64,000 nucleotides of DNA, from NCBI RefSeq assembly GCF_000227115.2, contig NC_016483.1:496001-560000 (forward strand), read 5' to 3'. The DNA is from Naumovozyma dairenensis CBS 421 (taxonomy: Eukaryota; Ascomycota; Saccharomycetes; Saccharomycetales; Saccharomycetaceae). The position numbers and the translations under genes were made by a program. A model generated the notes under the pieces. The model saw only the letters and a list, made by a program, of their open reading frames with translations, was not told where the DNA came from and searched no databases. Below are positions 61,376-64,000 of the stretch, piece by piece (the stretch's first letter is position 1; every line of letters starts with the position of its first letter).

Positions 61376-62827
61376 ATGCTTTCCCATTCAATAAATCAAT
61401 CAAGAATAATAACAAGAATCATGTCAACAACAATTAAGAAACATTACGACTATCTAGTCATCGGTGGGGGATCAGGTGGTGTAGCCTCCAGTAGAAGAGC
61501 CGCATCATATGGTGCTAAATGTCTCGTCATAGAAGGTAAGGCATTGGGTGGTACTTGTGTCAATGTAGGTTGTGTCCCTAAGAAAGTCATGTGGTATGCT
61601 TCTGATTTGGCTACTAGAATTTCTCATGCTAATGAATATGGGTTATATCAAGATTTTAAATTGAATAAAGAGAATTTGACATTTAATTGGCCAGAATTCA
61701 AAACGAAAAGAGACGCTTATGTTCATAGATTGAATGGTATTTACGAAAATAATTTGAAGAAGGAAGGCGTGGACGTTGTCTTTGGATGGGCTCAATTCAA
61801 TAAAGATGGGAATGTGGAGGTTAAGACGAGAAGTGGGGAAACCGAAGTATATTCTGCTGATCGTTACCTGATCGCCACAGGTGGAAAACCTGTTTATCCT
61901 AAAGGCATCCCAGGTTTTGAATACGGGACAGATTCTGATGGGTTTTTTAGATTGGAAAACCAACCTAAAAAGGTCGTTGTGGTCGGTGCAGGTTATATCG
62001 GTACCGAATTAGCTGGTGTCTTTCATGGCCTAGGTAGTGACACTCATTTAATTATCAGAGGTGAAACTCTATTAAGGAAATTCGATGACTCCATTCAAGA
62101 AACTATTACGGATCATTATGTGAAAGAAGGTATCAATGTTCATAAATCGTCTCAAATTGAAAAAATTGAAAAAGATGAAATGACGAAGAAATTAACCATA
62201 CATTTAAATACATCAGAAGTTTTGGAAGATGTTGATGAATTGATTTGGACCATTGGCCGTAGATCTTTCTTAGGTTTAGGATTAGAAAATATCGGTATAG
62301 AACTAAACAGTAAGCAAGAAATTATAACCGATGAATATCAAAATACAAATGTTCCTAACGTTTATTCTCTTGGTGATGTTCAAGGTCGTGTCGAATTGAC
62401 TCCTGTTGCCATTGCTGCTGGAAGAAAGTTAGCAAACAGATTGTTTGGACCAGAAAAATTCCGTAATGATAAACTAGACTATGAAAACGTTCCTAGTGTA
62501 GTCTTCTCTCATCCTGAAGCTGGTTCCATTGGTCTTTCTGAAAAGGAGGCTATTTCCAAGTACGGGAAGGAAAACATTAAACTATACAACACTAAATTTA
62601 CTGCAATGTATTACGCTATGTTAACAGAAAAATCTCCTACCAGATATAAGATTATCTGTGTTGGTCCAGAAGAAAAAGTAGTCGGTCTACATATCGTTGG
62701 TGATTCTTCTGCAGAAATCTTACAAGGATTCGGTGTCGCCATTAAGATGGGTGCAACTAAGTCAGATTTCGATAATTGTGTTGCTATTCATCCTACAAGT
62801 GCTGAAGAACTAGTCACTATGAGATAG
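61376..62827 (+). CDS. GLR1: Glutathione reductase with two in-frame start codons
   Basis: An NADPH-dependent flavoenzyme reducing oxidised glutathione. The 483-residue frame shows the FAD motif VIGGGSGG, the redox disulfide [13 protein letters not shown] (Cys61 and Cys66), the NADPH motif [11 protein letters not shown] and the C-terminal active-site His in HPTSAEE. Two starts are present: Met1, giving a Ser/Arg-rich N terminus suited to mitochondria, and Met16 (61421), giving the cytosolic form. The first ATG has a weak context (T at -3), the second a good one (A at -3), as expected for leaky scanning. S. cerevisiae GLR1 makes both forms in the same way. Length equals that of S. cerevisiae Glr1. 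Confidence 0.97.
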   Translation: MLSHSINQSRIITRIMSTTIKKHYDYLVIGGGSGGVASSRRAASYGAKCLVIEGKALGGTCVNVGCVPKKVMWYASDLATRISHANEYGLYQDFKLNKENLTFNWPEFKTKRDAYVHRLNGIYENNLKKEGVDVVFGWAQFNKDGNVEVKTRSGETEVYSADRYLIATGGKPVYPKGIPGFEYGTDSDGFFRLENQPKKVVVVGAGYIGTELAGVFHGLGSDTHLIIRGETLLRKFDDSIQETITDHYVKEGINVHKSSQIEKIEKDEMTKKLTIHLNTSEVLEDVDELIWTIGRRSFLGLGLENIGIELNSKQEIITDEYQNTNVPNVYSLGDVQGRVELTPVAIAAGRKLANRLFGPEKFRNDKLDYENVPSVVFSHPEAGSIGLSEKEAISKYGKENIKLYNTKFTAMYYAMLTEKSPTRYKIICVGPEEKVVGLHIVGDSSAEILQGFGVAIKMGATKSDFDNCVAIHPTSAEELVTMR

Positions 62828-63161
62828 ATCTAGGACTATATGATCTTTTCAAAATACATACAAACTACATTATTCAATAACAACAATTTTATAAGAAATA
62901 AAAGCCTCATCTGACAATAATTTAATATCTACGATATTTAATTTCTTTCTTCATCAATGTGTATAAACTCAAATATCAAAAACTTATAATATAACTTATA
63001 ATATTATATAGTACTACAACTCTTAATAGATGTCTTATTTCCTTTTTTTATTTTTTATTTCTTAATTATTTTCATTTTTAAATTAAATTAGGTCAAATAT
63101 ATAATGTAAAAGTATGAGGTATGTAATATAAAACTAAGCCAATAGTTTTAATTCAGGTTTT
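62828..63161. other. Convergent intergenic region GLR1-RPS6
   Basis: 334 bp, very AT-rich, with T runs near 63040-63065 that suit 3'-end formation of the highly expressed RPS6 messenger. No gene is seen. Confidence 0.5.
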
Positions 63162-63866
63162 TTAAGCCTTCAAAGAAGAGGCTCTTCTCTTTCTGATTTC
63201 AGCCTTCTCAGCCTTTCTTTCAGCCAATCTCTTAGCTAATAATTGAGCATATTCGGCAGCAGCTTCTCTTTGAGCTTGAGCGTTCTTAACCTTCAAAGCT
63301 CTTTGATGTCTCTTTCTTTGTAGTCTTTGTGGAGTAACCAATCTTTGGATCTTTGGAGCCTTAGTGTAAGTCTTTTCGCCCTTGGTAACTTCTCTTCTGA
63401 TAACGAAGTCACGAACATCATCTTCCTTAGATAAACCGAAGAATTTTCTGATGTTGTTAGCTCTCTTTGGACCTAATCTCTTGGCAACAGTGGAGTCAGT
63501 GACACCTTCAAATTCTTGTTCACCCTTCTTAGTGATAACTAAAGATAAGACAGCTAAATCTGGACCAACAATGGCACCTCTAACGGACTTTCTCTTTCTT
63601 TCACCAGTACGTCTTGGTCTGTAACAGGAGACACCCTTAGATAATAGTAACTTAACTCTAGTTGGTAATAAGACACCTTGTTTCATTGGGAAACCTTGTT
63701 TGTCGTTACCACCGGAAATCTTGAAAGTGTAACCTTTGAATTCATCACCAACAGTTTCACCATCAACTTCTTGACCGATTCTTTTATCGTAGAAAACACG
63801 GATACGGTGTTCATCATCGATTTCGATGGTTTTTTGAGTACCATTTACTGGGTAGGAAATGTTGAA
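63162..63866 (-). CDS. RPS6: Ribosomal protein eS6 (Rps6), exon 2 (partial gene)
   Basis: The 40S protein eS6, a target of TORC1-dependent phosphorylation near its C terminus (RRASSLKA). An ATG-based reading begins at 63686, but the frame is open upstream and encodes family sequence ([50 protein letters not shown]). It ends at a 3' splice site (ATAG then TTC) at 63867. Exon 2 encodes 234 residues; with the usual two-codon first exon (Met-Lys), the protein would have 236, as in S. cerevisiae. Exon 1 lies beyond the window. In S. cerevisiae RPS6A (YPL090C) lies beside GLR1, so this is the RPS6A position. Confidence 0.96.
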   Translation of the reverse strand, partial: FNISYPVNGTQKTIEIDDEHRIRVFYDKRIGQEVDGETVGDEFKGYTFKISGGNDKQGFPMKQGVLLPTRVKLLLSKGVSCYRPRRTGERKRKSVRGAIVGPDLAVLSLVITKKGEQEFEGVTDSTVAKRLGPKRANNIRKFFGLSKEDDVRDFVIRREVTKGEKTYTKAPKIQRLVTPQRLQRKRHQRALKVKNAQAQREAAAEYAQLLAKRLAERKAEKAEIRKRRASSLKA

Positions 63867-64000
63867 CTATAATTAATAACGTTTAAAAAAAATAAGTTAA
63901 AAACGATTTCATGTTAGTATTTCTCGTACTTCTTTCTATTAATGTGATGCTTGTTTGATTCTTGATTACCACATTGCTTAAGAAACACTTTCACACGTAT
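63867..64000 (-). other. RPS6 intron, 3' part
   Basis: The minus strand carries the consensus branch point TACTAAC at 63913-63919, then the 3' splice site TAG ending at 63867, about 46 nt later. No 5' splice site (GTATGT) is seen up to the window end, so the intron is longer than 134 nt. This agrees with the long introns of yeast ribosomal protein genes. Confidence 0.9.

Noticed and set aside
63382..63872. Plus-strand ORFs (80 and 64 codons) opposite RPS6
   Set aside because: Antisense shadows of a highly expressed, codon-biased ribosomal protein exon.

Overview
The window is nuclear DNA from a budding yeast of the family Saccharomycetaceae. It is AT-rich and compact, and nearly every gene is a single uninterrupted ORF with a clear Saccharomyces cerevisiae counterpart. 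It also carries a eukaryotic initiator tRNA-Met gene and a ribosomal protein gene with a TACTAAC branch-point intron. The gene order mixes genes that in S. cerevisiae lie on chromosomes XVI (most of them), XV (BFR1, MCA1, TOA1) and II (ARL1). This interleaving is what a lineage descended from the whole-genome duplication, with independent loss of duplicates, would show. A Naumovozyma- or Kazachstania-like species is my best guess, but I cannot fix the species from the sequence alone.

Layout, left to right. Positions 1-5.7 kb: the end of an unrecognised gene, a YPL150W-like kinase, PRP46 (splicing) and RRD2 (PP2A activator). This trio is inverted relative to what follows. Positions 5.9-12.6 kb: VPS30/ATG6 (autophagy), a DBP1/DED1 helicase, MRP51 (mitoribosome) and IDI1 (isoprenoids). 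Positions 13.4-27.5 kb: BFR1, metacaspase MCA1, histone deacetylase HOS3, Rho-GAP BEM3, TFIIA subunit TOA1, a YPL113C-like 2-hydroxyacid dehydrogenase and PEX25. Positions 27.9-36.9 kb: initiator tRNA, arginase CAR1 behind a long structured promoter, GDE1 and CQD1. Positions 37.3-53.2 kb: ARL1, a 1.8-kb stretch without a recognisable gene, two small YPL108W/YPL107W-like genes, an SSE Hsp110, SYH1/SMY2, MSD1, FMP30, ATG21 and INA17. Positions 54-64 kb: PNG1, an unrecognised small gene with a possible frameshift, SEC62, SSU1, GLR1 and the second exon of RPS6.

The genes do not form a pathway. They are housekeeping genes in alternating orientation, and their shared divergent promoters hold most of the regulatory signals. 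These include four clusters of TTAGGG/AGCCCTAA elements matching the Tbf1 consensus, a perfect heat-shock element before SSE, a Yap1-type site before GLR1, and a URS1-like site plus TATA box before CAR1.

The observations most worth following are: the unknown gene at 55,951 whose reading frame appears to continue in the -1 frame across an A6 run; nested inverted repeats at 28,987-29,074 upstream of CAR1; the Tbf1-type cluster next to the gene-empty 38-39.6 kb region; a candidate 5'-UTR intron before HOS3; and TGTCA palindromes upstream of SSU1. I found no CRISPR array, complete transposon, toxin or virus gene, and nothing I would call a clearly new biological system.
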